The notes: generated by a model from the sequence alone, not told the origin. A stretch of 64,000 bases of DNA from Planctomycetota bacterium (GCA_016209705.1 JACQVR010000021.1:58058-122057), one strand, 5' to 3'. Positions 16,499-25,897 are shown, counted from the first letter of the stretch. Numbers and translations are program-made.

Positions 16499-17321
16499 TC
16501 CGCACCGTGCCGATCTTCTCCTCTTCTTCCACCATTTCATTCGGCCGGTAGATCTTCTTGGTGACGTCCTTCGCGGCCTCCACGCTTCCCGTCACGCTCA
16601 ACGAAACCGGCCGGCCGGAGGACGTGTCGAACACCATGCGCCCTTGGTTGACGGCCAGGGTCGAGGCATAGCCCTTCGGCGTGCGGCCCTCCAGGGATCC
16701 TGAAAAGAGAAGCGTCGCGCGGCCCTCGGTCAAGCTCTCGACCTGGACGTTGAATCGGCCGCGCGCTTGGGGCAGGTCGGGAACCGAGATCAACCCCATG
16801 AGCTCCCCGCCGTCGACGCTCCACGCCGCCCCTTCCTTCACCTCCACGCCGTCCGGCGGGAGGAGGCGGACAACCTCTTCCCACGCGCCGACGCCCGCCG
16901 CTTCCGGCGAGGGAGGAGATCCGTCCTCCGCTTGAATCGTCCGGCCCACCGCGGTTCGGGTCACCAGGTATGTTTGCCCCTGCATGTCCAATTCTTTCGA
17001 CTCCGGGGAGCGGTTCGTGCCGGATTGCTGCACCTTGGCCGAGACGCAGGTGATTCGCAGGATGTCGCCCGGCGCGCTCTCCTGCATGTAGGAATCGCTT
17101 CTGGCCACCGCGAGCTGGCGGGTGATCGTCCCTTTATCGTCTTCGGTAATGATCTCCAGTTCCAGGGCCGATTCGACGCGGACGTCGATCTTCTTTCCGA
17201 GAGGCAGTTTCTGGGGGACCAAAGAAGGGTTCCCCGAAGCGTCCTGGTTCTCGCTCGTGAAGCCGGAACCAAAAGAAGCCGCGATGTAAAGCGCGAACAT
17301 CCCGGCGGAAATCCGCGTCAC
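16458..17321 (-). CDS. Secreted protein of unknown function
   Basis: 287 residues beginning with a signal peptide (VTRISAGMFALYIAASFGSG) after a GTG start at 17321 that has an excellent Shine-Dalgarno GGGGGAGG six bases upstream; the much longer open frame to 17684 runs antisense through queA and is rejected. The body is beta-rich, with repeated segments around ELEIITEDDKGTITRQ and GWY-free alternating strands, reminiscent of DUF6263-type exported proteins, but I cannot confirm that. Divergent from queA with 77 bases between; convergent with alr with a 41-base overlap. Confidence 0.7.
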   Translation of the reverse strand: MTRISAGMFALYIAASFGSGFTSENQDASGNPSLVPQKLPLGKKIDVRVESALELEIITEDDKGTITRQLAVARSDSYMQESAPGDILRITCVSAKVQQSGTNRSPESKELDMQGQTYLVTRTAVGRTIQAEDGSPPSPEAAGVGAWEEVVRLLPPDGVEVKEGAAWSVDGGELMGLISVPDLPQARGRFNVQVESLTEGRATLLFSGSLEGRTPKGYASTLAVNQGRMVFDTSSGRPVSLSVTGSVEAAKDVTKKIYRPNEMVEEEEKIGTVRIKSRKLEVKVEFR

Positions 17322-17350
17322 GATTCCTCCCCCGGAGGGCATTCGATGCG

Positions 17351-17380
17351 TTGGTCGGAGTTTCCACCGGATTCTATAAT
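17351..17380 (+). promoter_or_regulatory. Sigma-70-type promoter of queA
   Basis: TTGGTC at 17351-17356 and consensus TATAAT at 17375-17380, spacer 18, ending 18 bases before the queA ATG. Confidence 0.65.
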
Positions 17381-17398
17381 GCCTCCAACCGGCGTCAA

Positions 17399-18400
17399 AT
17401 GAAATTAAGGGACTTCGATTACTTCCTTCCGGCCGAGCTGGTCGCGCAGACTCCGGCGCCCCGCCGCGACGGCGCGCGCCTGATGGTGGCTGGCCCTCAA
17501 GGCATCGAACATCGGCGCTTCTCGGATCTCGGGACGTATCTGCGCGCGGGCGACCTCCTGGTGCTGAACGACACGAAAGTCCTGCCCGCGCGATTGTCGC
17601 TGCGCCGCGAGACGGGAGGTCGCGTGGAAGCTCTGCTCGTTCGCCAAGTCGAAGCGCGCCGCTGGGAAGCGCTCCTGAAGACATCGCGGCGCCTGGGCGT
17701 CGGCGAACGCCTGCGGGTGGAGGAGCGCTTCTGGAGTCGGATCATTGATCGAAGGCCGACGGGAAGGTGGATGCTGGAATTCGATCGTCCCCTGGACGGC
17801 GACCTGGATCGGTTGGGCCGCGCTCCGTTGCCGCCGTACATTCGGCGCGCGCCGACGACCCTCGATCGGGAGCGCTATCAGACGGTCTACGCGGAACGCC
17901 CCGGATCCATCGCTGCGCCGACGGCGGGGTTGCATTTCACGGAAGATCTGCTGAAGCGCGTCCGCCGAGCCGGCGTATCGATCGCTCGACTGACCTTGCA
18001 CGTCGGAACGGGCACGTTTCTTCCTGTCTACGTGGAAGACGTCGAAGACCACCGTATGGAAGCCGAATGGTACGACATTCCGGAAGAGACGGCGGTGGCG
18101 GTGCGCCGCGCCCACGAGGAAGGCGGTCGCGTGGTGGCCGTGGGAACCACCTCCTGCCGGACTCTGGAGACCTGGGCGCGGACGAAAGCGACCCGCGGAT
18201 GGACGGATCTGTTCATCCGTCCGCCGTTCCAATTCCGGGAAGTAGACGCGCTCATCACGAATTTCCATCTCCCGAAGAGCACGCTTCTCATGCTGGTGTG
18301 CGCCTTCGCCGGGCGCGAATGCGTGCTCCGCGCCTACGCCGAGGCCGTTCAAAGGCGGTATCGCTTCTTCAGCTACGGCGACGCCATGCTGTTACAATAA
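17399..18400 (+). CDS. queA: S-adenosylmethionine:tRNA ribosyltransferase-isomerase QueA
   Basis: Transfers and rearranges the ribosyl part of SAM onto preQ1-tRNA, giving epoxyqueuosine at the wobble base. 333 residues with family landmarks: FDYFLPAELVAQTPAPRRDGARLM at the N-terminus, LLVLNDTKVLPARL (about 50-63), GSIAAPTAGLHFT (about 165-177), LHVGTGTFLPV and TNFHLPKSTLLMLVCAF near the end. ATG 17399 chosen for MKLRDFDYFLP. The last codons (CTG TTA CAA TAA) run into a GTTAC palindromic unit, so the stop codon itself belongs to the repeat. Confidence 0.95.
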   Translation: MKLRDFDYFLPAELVAQTPAPRRDGARLMVAGPQGIEHRRFSDLGTYLRAGDLLVLNDTKVLPARLSLRRETGGRVEALLVRQVEARRWEALLKTSRRLGVGERLRVEERFWSRIIDRRPTGRWMLEFDRPLDGDLDRLGRAPLPPYIRRAPTTLDRERYQTVYAERPGSIAAPTAGLHFTEDLLKRVRRAGVSIARLTLHVGTGTFLPVYVEDVEDHRMEAEWYDIPEETAVAVRRAHEEGGRVVAVGTTSCRTLETWARTKATRGWTDLFIRPPFQFREVDALITNFHLPKSTLLMLVCAFAGRECVLRAYAEAVQRRYRFFSYGDAMLLQ

Positions 18401-18471
18401 ATTTTGAGAATTATTTGTAACGTTACGATAAGTTTTGAGAATATAGTGTAACTGAGAGAATATTTTGTAAC
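18391..18471. repeat. GTTAC palindromic 31-bp unit array, site B
   Basis: Two full 31-bp units (18391-18421 and 18422-18452) abut head to tail, giving the junction GTAACGTTAC, followed by a right-half unit (18453-18471) ending GTAAC. Unit centres read TTTTGAGAA, so the array is in the opposite orientation to sites A, C and D. It fills the whole gap between convergent queA (stop inside unit 1) and the Ser/Thr kinase gene (stop at 18474-18476). Confidence 0.9.
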
Positions 18472-18473
18472 AG

Positions 18474-19718
18474 CTACTTGGGGGGGCCGGAGCGACGGGA
18501 CGGGGGGCGAAGGCGCCGCGTGGAGGCCCCACCGTCGATCGACGCCGGGCCCCGCGAGGGCCCGCGCAGCTGCTTCAGGATGCCCGACGCTTCGTCCCGC
18601 TCCGGCCGGTACTCCAGCGAGCGCAAACCCTCGATCTGCGCGTTGATGTCGTCGATCAACTCCCGCGTATCGGCGTACCGCAGGGTCTTGTCCTTCGACA
18701 TCATCCGCTCGATGAAGTAATGCATGTGCCTGGAAATCCGGCGGTTCTTGATCTCGGTGGAATTGAGCGCCTCCATGACCTGCTTGGCCATGACGTCCAA
18801 ACTATCCGTGCCGGAGAACGGCACCTCGCCCATCACCATGTGATACAGCGTCGCGCCCAGCGAATAGATGTCCGCGCGCGCGTCCAGATCCGCCGATCCT
18901 TGGGCCTGCTCGGGCGACATGTACTGCACCGTTCCGCTCGTCGTCCACTCCTCTCGATCCGACGCGCGGCCCACCGGCTGCGAAAACCCCAAGTCGCACA
19001 GCTTGATGCGCTTCGATGAGGTGATCATGACGTTGCCGGGCTTGATGTCGCGATGAACGATGCCTTGCCGGTGCACGTACTCCAGAACCTCGGCCGTCTT
19101 CAGTATGATCTCCAGCGCCCGCGCTTCCGAAACGCCCTTCTCGCGCTCCAAGACGTCCTGCACCGTCTCCCCATCCAGATATTCCATCGCCAAGTAGACG
19201 AGCGGTCCCGCCCGGCCGTGCTCATATCCCTTCACCAGATTCGGATGGCTCATCTGAACCAACAGCCGCGACTCGCGATGAAAACGGTCGAGCGACTTGG
19301 GATCCTTCGCCTTGGAAGGATGGAGGATCTTCAACGCCACCTTGCGCCCTTGATGTTTCACGTCCTCCGCCAGAAACACGGTCGACGTGCCGCCGGATCC
19401 CACCTTTCCCAGGATCTTGTAGCCGGGGACCGGATCCCCGGGAGTGGGCGCCGGTCTGGGCGCCCCTTTCGCGGGCGCGACGTCGATGCGCTGGGTCTCC
19501 TGCGCGGTGAGAATCTTGCGGGCGGCCGATTCCAGCGCCGCCGCCTGTTCGGGAGTCACCAAACCGCGTCGCAAGACGAGCTGGACGATGGATAGAGCTG
19601 GACCCTCGGAAGGCTGAGCGCCGAACTCTTTCAGACACGCGCCGGCCGCCTCGCGGGTCATCAGCTTGTGGCGCACGGCCAGAGACAGAAGGATCTGCTC
19701 GAACGTGCCGCGGCTCAT
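18474..19718 (-). CDS. Hanks-type serine/threonine protein kinase
   Basis: 414 residues: an N-terminal helical region (1-95) of unknown role, then a kinase domain about 100-370 with the glycine loop ILGKVGSGGTSTVF, ATP-binding Lys in VALKIL, catalytic loop HRDIKPGN and the activation segment MSPEQ. The metal-binding DFG is DLG (CDLGFSQP). No membrane helix or sensor domain; the C-terminal tail is basic and proline-rich. Soluble, unlike the common bacterial PASTA kinases. Substrates cannot be inferred from neighbours. Confidence 0.93.
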   Translation of the reverse strand: MSRGTFEQILLSLAVRHKLMTREAAGACLKEFGAQPSEGPALSIVQLVLRRGLVTPEQAAALESAARKILTAQETQRIDVAPAKGAPRPAPTPGDPVPGYKILGKVGSGGTSTVFLAEDVKHQGRKVALKILHPSKAKDPKSLDRFHRESRLLVQMSHPNLVKGYEHGRAGPLVYLAMEYLDGETVQDVLEREKGVSEARALEIILKTAEVLEYVHRQGIVHRDIKPGNVMITSSKRIKLCDLGFSQPVGRASDREEWTTSGTVQYMSPEQAQGSADLDARADIYSLGATLYHMVMGEVPFSGTDSLDVMAKQVMEALNSTEIKNRRISRHMHYFIERMMSKDKTLRYADTRELIDDINAQIEGLRSLEYRPERDEASGILKQLRGPSRGPASIDGGASTRRLRPPSRRSGPPK

Positions 19719-19816
19719 AGACTCCCTTCCAGGATGCTATCCCCCGGCGGGGAGAGCGTCAACCCGCCTTCGCCCCGCCCATTCTGGATTTCTCGAAAAA
19801 CGGGCGGGGGATTCGG

Positions 19817-19846
19817 TTGGCGCGCCCGCGCCGGAGCCGGTATAAT
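19817..19846 (+). promoter_or_regulatory. Sigma-70-type promoter of the DUF151 gene
   Basis: TTGGCG at 19817-19822 and consensus TATAAT at 19841-19846 with an 18-base spacer, about 28 bases before the GTG start. Confidence 0.65.
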
Positions 19847-19874
19847 TTCGCCATCGCGCATTCCGGGGGTTGCC

Positions 19875-20327
19875 GTGGTCAACATGGAGCTCAACAAGAT
19901 CGTCATCTCCGAAACCAACGATGACCAAGTCATCGTCCTCAAGGAAGTGGGAGGCAACCGCGCTTTTCCCATCGTCATCGGGATCTGGGAGGCGGTGGCG
20001 ATCGACCGCAATCTGAAACAAAAGCGGACGCCTCGCCCCATGACCCACGACCTGATCGAGAACGTCATCAAGAGCCTCAACGCCCGCCTGGAACGGATCA
20101 TCGTCCATGACCTCCGCGAGCGCACCTTCTACGCCAAGCTGGTCCTGAGATCGAACGGACAAGTCGTCGAAGTGGATTCCCGGCCGAGCGATGCCATCGC
20201 CCTGGCCGTACAGATGAAGGTGCCCATCTTCGTCGAAGACTCCGTGCTTGAAGAAGTCGCGGCGAACAGCATGCCCGAGCCGCCGGGGTTCTCTCCGGAC
20301 GACGACGACGACGAGGAAACCGTTTAG
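19875..20327 (+). CDS. Bifunctional nuclease family protein (DUF151)
   Basis: 150 residues, complete DUF151 domain: VVLKEVGGNRAFPIVIGIWEA early, then MTHDLIENVIKSL and RPSDAIALAVQMKVPIFVEDSVL, ending in an acidic tail DDDDDEE. Family members in plants and Mycobacterium have been reported to cleave DNA and RNA; the activity is not established for most bacterial ones. GTG at 19875 has GGGGG five bases upstream and is preferred over ATG 19884. Convergent with the FG-GAP gene, overlapping by four bases. Confidence 0.88.
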   Translation: MVNMELNKIVISETNDDQVIVLKEVGGNRAFPIVIGIWEAVAIDRNLKQKRTPRPMTHDLIENVIKSLNARLERIIVHDLRERTFYAKLVLRSNGQVVEVDSRPSDAIALAVQMKVPIFVEDSVLEEVAANSMPEPPGFSPDDDDDEETV

Positions 20328-21910
20328 ATCCGACTGAGCAAGACCGTTTGCCCCCCCGCATAGTTCAGCAGGATGTCCTGCCGCCCGTCCAGGTCCAGGT
20401 CGATGAACGTCATATACTTGGGATCGCGCTCGGCCTGGTAAGAACCCGCAAGGTCCTTTTCGAAGTCGATGTTTTTCGTCCGGCCTCCCGCCGCCCACGC
20501 GTCCCGGCCCCGGTAGACTTCGACCGCGGACGTTTTGGGGTCGTACACGACGGCATCCGGACGCCCGTCTCCCGACAAGTCGCCGGGAACAAAGAAAAGC
20601 GGCCGGGACGCCGCCCCTTTTTTCTGGATGTCCTCGATCCGCACGCGGACGTCCCGCGCGTACACCGGAGTCGTCACATAGGCGTTTCGACGGGCGTCGA
20701 ACTGAAATACTTCGTAGGTGATCGTTATGTCCCCCAGCACGAATCCTTCCACCGCCTTGCCGAGAATGTCGGTGCGCAGCCGGGACGTCAGGCAGTCCAG
20801 CCTGCCGTCGCCGTTCATGTCGATGAATTCCGGATTGAGGCTCACCCCGTCGATATGGATGTTCGCGTCGGCCTGAAAATTCCCCAGGCCGGTCCCGATA
20901 TGCGTGTAGATGTTCGTCTTGATGCTCTCGAACAGGCCGAGCTGGCCCTCGATGCGGGTCACGACCAGATCCATGATGCCGTTGCCGTCCAAGTCGCGGA
21001 ATCGGACATCGGAAACGTTCACCGTGTCCTTGCGCCGTTCCTCGCTGAGCGCCGGAATCCGATACGAGCTCGGCCGAGAACGAAATACCCCCGGAGCCTG
21101 CTGAAAGTAGATGATCAAGACATTTCCCTGGATGCTCACCAGCTCGCTCAAACCGTCCCCGTTCAGATCCACCGCCAGGAGATGAGGAAGTTCCTCGTAG
21201 ACGTCGAACAGCGCGGAGGTGGGTGGAAACCCGCGGGCGAGTCCGCGCTCCCAATCCACGGCGAAGCGGCGCGGCCCCAGCGAAGGAACGCGATTCGCCG
21301 CCGGCTCGGCTTCCAACCGCGCCACGCGTCCGAATCGGCCGGGCTCGGTCTGAAAGTACACCTTGTAGCCTCCGGGAACCGGCAGGATCAGGTCGTCGCG
21401 CCGGTCGCCGGACAGGTCCTGTTGGAGCGACCAGATGGGCAGCGACTGCGGCGAAGGCGAGTCGAAGAACGTCGCCGTGTGCAGCAGCTTGCGCGGTTCT
21501 TCCGCCATGGAGCCGTTCTGGAAGGCGTGGAAGTAGACGCCATCGGGGGCGAGGAGGCAGATGTCCACGCCGCCTTCGGGCACCACGTCGGCCACGGCGA
21601 GGGCGGCCGCGAACTCCGCGACGGCCCATATCTGGGTTGGGTTTTCCGGAAGGATCGGCCTTTTCGCGGCTCCCGCATGCAGCGCCAGCCACCGCACCGG
21701 AGGATCGACGTCGTAGTCGATCGACACGGCCAGCGCGTCCATGATCCCGTCGCCCGTGAAATCATAGAACAACGTATCGAGACGGCGGCCATGAGCGGTC
21801 AGATGCAATACCTCGAACGCATCCCGGCGCTCCGGCGGCGCCCCGCCCACGAGGACCGACATTCCCGCGACGGCGATCCAGACGGCGACGCGTCGTTGAA
21901 TCCCTTTCAT
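20324..21910 (-). CDS. Exported FG-GAP/VCBS repeat protein
   Basis: 528 residues with a signal peptide (MKGIQRRVAVWIAVAGMSVL) and at least six FG-GAP calcium-binding repeats of the form D-x-(N/D/S)-G-D-G/R, visible as DFTGDGIMDAL, DLSGDRRDDLI, DLNGDGLSELV, DLDGNGIMDLV, DMNGDGRLDCL and DLSGDGRPDAV, with a last DLDLDGRQDIL. These build a beta-propeller resembling integrin alpha. Such proteins are abundant in Planctomycetota and are presumed to act outside the cytoplasm; ligand unknown. Confidence 0.88.
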   Translation of the reverse strand: MKGIQRRVAVWIAVAGMSVLVGGAPPERRDAFEVLHLTAHGRRLDTLFYDFTGDGIMDALAVSIDYDVDPPVRWLALHAGAAKRPILPENPTQIWAVAEFAAALAVADVVPEGGVDICLLAPDGVYFHAFQNGSMAEEPRKLLHTATFFDSPSPQSLPIWSLQQDLSGDRRDDLILPVPGGYKVYFQTEPGRFGRVARLEAEPAANRVPSLGPRRFAVDWERGLARGFPPTSALFDVYEELPHLLAVDLNGDGLSELVSIQGNVLIIYFQQAPGVFRSRPSSYRIPALSEERRKDTVNVSDVRFRDLDGNGIMDLVVTRIEGQLGLFESIKTNIYTHIGTGLGNFQADANIHIDGVSLNPEFIDMNGDGRLDCLTSRLRTDILGKAVEGFVLGDITITYEVFQFDARRNAYVTTPVYARDVRVRIEDIQKKGAASRPLFFVPGDLSGDGRPDAVVYDPKTSAVEVYRGRDAWAAGGRTKNIDFEKDLAGSYQAERDPKYMTFIDLDLDGRQDILLNYAGGQTVLLSRI

Positions 21911-21942
21911 GAACCTGTTGTTATGATAATGGACTCCGTACC

Positions 21943-24045
21943 ATGCAGGAATCTCTTTCCTTCTCGGGCTCCAAGGAAGACATGCGCCGATCCTTGGAGG
22001 CGGCGGCGCGCGAGCTCGACGCCTCGGTGCGCGAGGACGGCGCCGAGGGATGGATCGTGGCGGGGGGGACGTGGCTGAGCACCCATCCGAACACGGTGCG
22101 CTGGCTCGTCCACGTCGCGCCGGCCGGAGAAGGCACCTGGCGACTGGCCGGACGGCCGTCCCGGCTTCCCTGGACCCGCCGCCGCATGGAATTCCTGACC
22201 GCCTTCCGAAGCCGGCAAGTCGCGGACCTCGTGCGCCGTCCGCGTTCTTTGGCGCCCCATGAGCGATCTCCGTTCTCTTCCTCTGCGGGCCCGCCGCAGG
22301 TCGCCTTCCGAATATCTCGCGAGGTGGCCGCCGCGGCGCTGTCCATGGCGCTGCTCCTCACCGCCGTCCTCCTGGCCGCCATCCCGATCGTGGAGGGTGA
22401 AATCGACCGCATGCAGGGACGCGTCGAGGTATTCCAGCGAGTCGGCATGATTCCGCTTCCGACCGCGGGAGAACTGTCGGCCTTGCGCTTCGCGGATCGG
22501 CTCGCCGCCGCCTTTCTGCTCGCGGCCCCAGTGGCCTTCTTTTTGGGCGCCGTTCACGCGCTGGTCCATGGGCTGGGTTCGCGCTTCGAAATCGTCGCCC
22601 GCTTCGCGCCCTGGAGTTCCGCCTTCCTGCTGGGCGCCTGCACGATGGCCTATTGGCCGCGGATGAATCCCCTCCTGGCCGTTGTCTTGGCGATCATGGC
22701 CCCCGCCGCCGCCCAACTGGGCACGGGCCTCGTCTGGGGACGGGGACGCGACGAGGTCCGTGACGGGCGCGCGCCGCGACGCCTGTCCTGGGCGGTGAAA
22801 ATCGGCGGAGCCGCGGCCGTCCTGGCGATCCTCGCGGTATTGATCCCCTTCCCGCGCGGCACGTCCGAACGGACGGATGCCACGAGCGTCTTTCGCGACC
22901 GCTATCTTCTGACCAACGCGCTCGGGCGGGCGTTCGGGCGCTTCTACTACCGATACACGCTCTACGCGGCGGAACCGCTCAAGCCGGCCTACGGGAAAAA
23001 TCCGGACGCTCCCGACGCGGCCGTGTATGATCGGGATCAACGAACTGTCCTGGTCATCGGGAAAATAGATGGCGAGGAGCGTCATCTGAAAGACATGGAG
23101 TTCCTGATCGAGCGGGTTCCCGACAGCCAGACGGCGGCGCCGTTGATCGAAAAGAAGCAGCATGATCTGTACGTTTTGGCGCAGGACGTCAGTCGCCCCG
23201 TGTCCTGGCTTCAGGAGCGCGGCCTTCTCGGCCGAACGATCTGTCTTCAAGGTCCCAGCCAGGACCGTCCCGCCGGCTTGCGGGTCGTGCCCATCCTTTC
23301 GGACGATGCGACGTGGCGGCGCGCGGTTTTCGACGCCTGCCGCTTCTCGTGGCTTCAAGGAACGCTCGTCGAACTGTCGTGGGAAGGCTGGACGGCGCTC
23401 TTTTATGCGGGACCCGCCTTCCTGCTCCTCCTGGTGATCGGCGCCATCGCCGCTCCGGTAGGATACCTGTATGCGCGCTTTTCGATCGCCGCGGGGCACG
23501 CGGCGATCGCGGGAGTATTTCTGCTGTCCGCGGCGGGGCTGGCCGCCTTCCTCGCCTCGCGATCCGGCGAGATCGCGCGCATCGTCGACATCCGCGAGGA
23601 GCGAACGGACGATCTCAAGACGCTGGAGATCCTCGAAAAGGGACTCCAGGACGCCGACGCCGACGTGCGCTACGAGGCCGCCCATCGAGCTTATCAGCTT
23701 CTGCGGCGACCCTCGTTCCCGCGCGGCCGCCTCGTGGACCCCCTGCTCCGAGGCGTGAACGATCCGGAAATCCGCGTTCGGCTGTGGTGCGCCGCCGCCC
23801 TGGGATGGACTCGCGACGAACGGGCGCGCCCGGCGCTGCACGCGGTGACGCGCGACCCGGAAATCTTCGTCCGGTATCGCGCCGCCGAGGGGTTGGGCGC
23901 GCTGGATCAAGCGTCATGGCGCACCTCCCGCGCCGCTCCTCCTGAATCGATCGAGACGCTGCGCGCGATGATGGCTACAGGATGGTGGTACGAAGGCCTC
24001 TACGCGCTGAACGCGCTGCGGAAAATCGAGCCGGGCAAGCATTGA
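21943..24045 (+). CDS. Polytopic membrane protein with C-terminal HEAT repeats
   Basis: 700 residues. Membrane helices are apparent near 125-150, 180-205, 215-250 and 285-305, with two more near 485-510 and 525-545; the last 140 residues carry HEAT-like repeats (DADVRYEAAHRAYQLL, DPEIRVRLWCAAALGW, DPEIFVRYRAAEGLGAL) that would form a cytoplasmic or periplasmic solenoid. No family recognised. It is divergent from the FG-GAP gene across a 32-base gap, so promoters must overlap. Confidence 0.75.
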   Translation: MQESLSFSGSKEDMRRSLEAAARELDASVREDGAEGWIVAGGTWLSTHPNTVRWLVHVAPAGEGTWRLAGRPSRLPWTRRRMEFLTAFRSRQVADLVRRPRSLAPHERSPFSSSAGPPQVAFRISREVAAAALSMALLLTAVLLAAIPIVEGEIDRMQGRVEVFQRVGMIPLPTAGELSALRFADRLAAAFLLAAPVAFFLGAVHALVHGLGSRFEIVARFAPWSSAFLLGACTMAYWPRMNPLLAVVLAIMAPAAAQLGTGLVWGRGRDEVRDGRAPRRLSWAVKIGGAAAVLAILAVLIPFPRGTSERTDATSVFRDRYLLTNALGRAFGRFYYRYTLYAAEPLKPAYGKNPDAPDAAVYDRDQRTVLVIGKIDGEERHLKDMEFLIERVPDSQTAAPLIEKKQHDLYVLAQDVSRPVSWLQERGLLGRTICLQGPSQDRPAGLRVVPILSDDATWRRAVFDACRFSWLQGTLVELSWEGWTALFYAGPAFLLLLVIGAIAAPVGYLYARFSIAAGHAAIAGVFLLSAAGLAAFLASRSGEIARIVDIREERTDDLKTLEILEKGLQDADADVRYEAAHRAYQLLRRPSFPRGRLVDPLLRGVNDPEIRVRLWCAAALGWTRDERARPALHAVTRDPEIFVRYRAAEGLGALDQASWRTSRAAPPESIETLRAMMATGWWYEGLYALNALRKIEPGKH

Positions 24046-24051
24046 CAATGG

Positions 24052-24094
24052 TAGTTCGAAGTCTGAAGCAGGAAGTTGGAAGTCCGAAGCGAAC
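24052..24094. repeat. GAAGTCC heptamer tandem repeat
   Basis: Five successive 7-base units starting GAAG (GAAGTCT, GAAGCAG, GAAGTTG, GAAGTCC, GAAGCGA) immediately after the HEAT gene, in the gap to the convergent histidine kinase. A short relative of the same unit is at 31482-31505. Confidence 0.75.
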
Positions 24095-24115
24095 GCCTCA
24101 AGGGCGCGAGCGTGA

Positions 24116-25516
24116 TTACGCTTCTTCGTCTTTCATCGCGGCGGAAGGCTTCACCGGAAGCGTGAACGTGAACGTGGCTCCTCGGCCCGCCTCCGATTTC
24201 ACGCCGATGCGACCGCCGTGCCGCTCCACGATTTTTCGGGCCGTGGCCAGGCCCACCCCCGTTCCCTCGGCGCCGTCGCCTCCGTGCAGCCGCTGGAAAA
24301 TGCGGAAGAGTCGGCTGTGATACTGAGGATCGATGACGATGCCGTTGTCCTGAACGGCCACCTCCCAATGATCGACCCTTCGGTAGGCTGAAATATGGAT
24401 CCGCGGCGGCGCCGCGCTGCGGTACTTCATGGCGTTGTCGAGCAGGTTTTGAAACAGATCCACCAGCAGCGATCGAAAGCCTGTCACGACGGGAAGCTTG
24501 TCCCACGTCACCTGGGCGGCGGAGGTTTCCAGTTCGCTCCGGAGATTCTTGAGCGCGGCGTGGACCACGTCCGTCAGGTCGACGCGCTCCTGAGGTTGCG
24601 ACCACCGGTGGACCCGCGAATAGGACAAGAGATCGACGATCAACGCCTTGAGACGGTGCGCGCCGCTCACGGCGTACCGAATATACTCCTCGCCCTCGGG
24701 ATCCAGCTTGTCCTGGCATTTCTTTTGTAGAAGCTGGAGGAAGCTGGTGATGCTGCGAAGGGGCTCCTGAAGATCGTGAGACGCGACGGCCGTGAACTGC
24801 TCCAGTTCCGCGTTGGAGCGGATCAGATCCCGGGCGCGATGCTTCAGGCGCGCCTCGGATCGCATCCGCTCGAGGACCGGTCCCAGGTGGGCGCCGACGA
24901 GGCCCATGATTTCCAGCATCGGGTCTTTGGGCGCCTCGCTTTGGGGAGAGAAGAACTCGAGCACCGCCTGCACTTCCAAGCGGACCAGGACGGGGAATCC
25001 GAACCCGCTGCGCAGGCCGACCTCGGCGGCGATCTTGGCTCGAGGGAAATCGCCTTCTTCGGCCACATTCGGAATCCACGCCGGTTTGCCGCTTTCCCAA
25101 ACCATTCCGGGAAGGCCGATGCCCCGGGGGATTCGGGCGCGCTCGGACAACAAACGAAACAACTTGAAGCGTTCCGGAGCATCCAGGTGCCAGAGGCCCA
25201 TGGACGCCAGTTCGGATTGGGTCCCTTCGTTCAGGAGATAGGCGTGTCCGACCGGCCATCCGGTGTGCGCGCAGATCTGATCCAGGGCCACCTGGAAGGG
25301 TCCTCCGAGGGTTCGGGCCTCGTGGGCCGCTCGCGCCACGGAGTGGAGGAGCTTCAGGTTGGCGTTCCGCTGGCGCAGTTCTTCACGGACTTCGTACAGG
25401 TCGTGGAGGGCCTGTTCCGCGACCATTTCCACTTCTTTGCGCGCCGCGCGCTCGCGCAGATAGCGGTTTTGAAGCTGCTCTAAGTTGAAAGAAAGGGCCC
25501 GTTCCGTATCCGCCAT
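24116..25516 (-). CDS. GAF-domain sensor histidine kinase (soluble)
   Basis: 466 residues: an N-terminal coiled coil (about 1-65), a GAF-like domain (about 70-215), a dimerisation/phosphoacceptor helix with SHDLQEPLRSI (His about 250) and a C-terminal ATPase domain with N box FQNLLDNAMKYRS, G1 DNGIVI (Ile-Val in place of the usual GIGI) and G2 GTGVGLATARKIVERHGG. No membrane helix, so it senses an internal signal. No response regulator gene is adjacent. The SHDLQEPLR type is typical of bacteriophytochrome-related kinases. Confidence 0.92.
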   Translation of the reverse strand: MADTERALSFNLEQLQNRYLRERAARKEVEMVAEQALHDLYEVREELRQRNANLKLLHSVARAAHEARTLGGPFQVALDQICAHTGWPVGHAYLLNEGTQSELASMGLWHLDAPERFKLFRLLSERARIPRGIGLPGMVWESGKPAWIPNVAEEGDFPRAKIAAEVGLRSGFGFPVLVRLEVQAVLEFFSPQSEAPKDPMLEIMGLVGAHLGPVLERMRSEARLKHRARDLIRSNAELEQFTAVASHDLQEPLRSITSFLQLLQKKCQDKLDPEGEEYIRYAVSGAHRLKALIVDLLSYSRVHRWSQPQERVDLTDVVHAALKNLRSELETSAAQVTWDKLPVVTGFRSLLVDLFQNLLDNAMKYRSAAPPRIHISAYRRVDHWEVAVQDNGIVIDPQYHSRLFRIFQRLHGGDGAEGTGVGLATARKIVERHGGRIGVKSEAGRGATFTFTLPVKPSAAMKDEEA

Positions 25517-25564
25517 GCCTAGATTCTTTATCGGCTATCGAGGGTGGCATGGCACACTTTCTAA

Positions 25565-25604
25565 TTTGCTCCTTCCCGGCGGCGAGCCGCCGGCAAGGAA
25601 CAAA
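25565..25604 (-). terminator. Stem-loop downstream of the small zinc-ribbon gene
   Basis: A 19-bp inverted repeat (17 paired) with GCCGCCGGC/GCCGGCGGC at its core, directly after the stop codon at 25605. There is no clean T-run, so it may protect a 3' end or terminate only weakly. Confidence 0.45.
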
Positions 25605-25811
25605 TCAAAACACGACCTTCTTCCGGCCGCATTGGGGGCATTCGTACCAGTCCGGTTTCAGGAGAATGAAGTATCCCATCGGATACAAGAGAAGCGTGCA
25701 CTTGAGAATCCGGGCGAACACGCGTTTCCATGGGAAATTCGTGGGATTCATCGTCGAATGCCCGCAGGACGGACATTTGAGGGGAACGGCTGATGGAGGT
25801 CGCGGGTTCAC
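25605..25811 (-). CDS. Small zinc-ribbon membrane protein
   Basis: 68 residues with two CxxC knuckles (CPSCG near residue 13, CPQCG near 61) flanking a hydrophobic stretch (ILKCTLLLYPMGYFILL, about 35-51). Plausible as a zinc-ribbon tethered to the membrane; function unknown. It lies between the ilvE end and the histidine kinase gene and is followed by a stem-loop. Short, so coding status rests on the paired cysteine motifs. Confidence 0.55.
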   Translation of the reverse strand: MNPRPPSAVPLKCPSCGHSTMNPTNFPWKRVFARILKCTLLLYPMGYFILLKPDWYECPQCGRKKVVF

Positions 25812-25819
25812 ATCAGAAT

Positions 25820-25897
25820 GATAGGAGATTTGCAGATGCGGGGAGATGTGGAGATCTTTTTTTCATCCCCCTATCTCCCCACATCTCCCTATCTCCT
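25820..25897. repeat. GGAGAT octamer repeat hairpin at ilvE 3' end
   Basis: Left arm contains GATAGGAGAT, GGGGAGATGTGGAGATC; right arm contains CTATCTCCCCACATCTCCC and TATCTCC. The arms pair around TTTTTTTCATC. The first unit on the ilvE strand reads TAGGAGATAG, and its TAG is the ilvE stop codon. Confidence 0.8.
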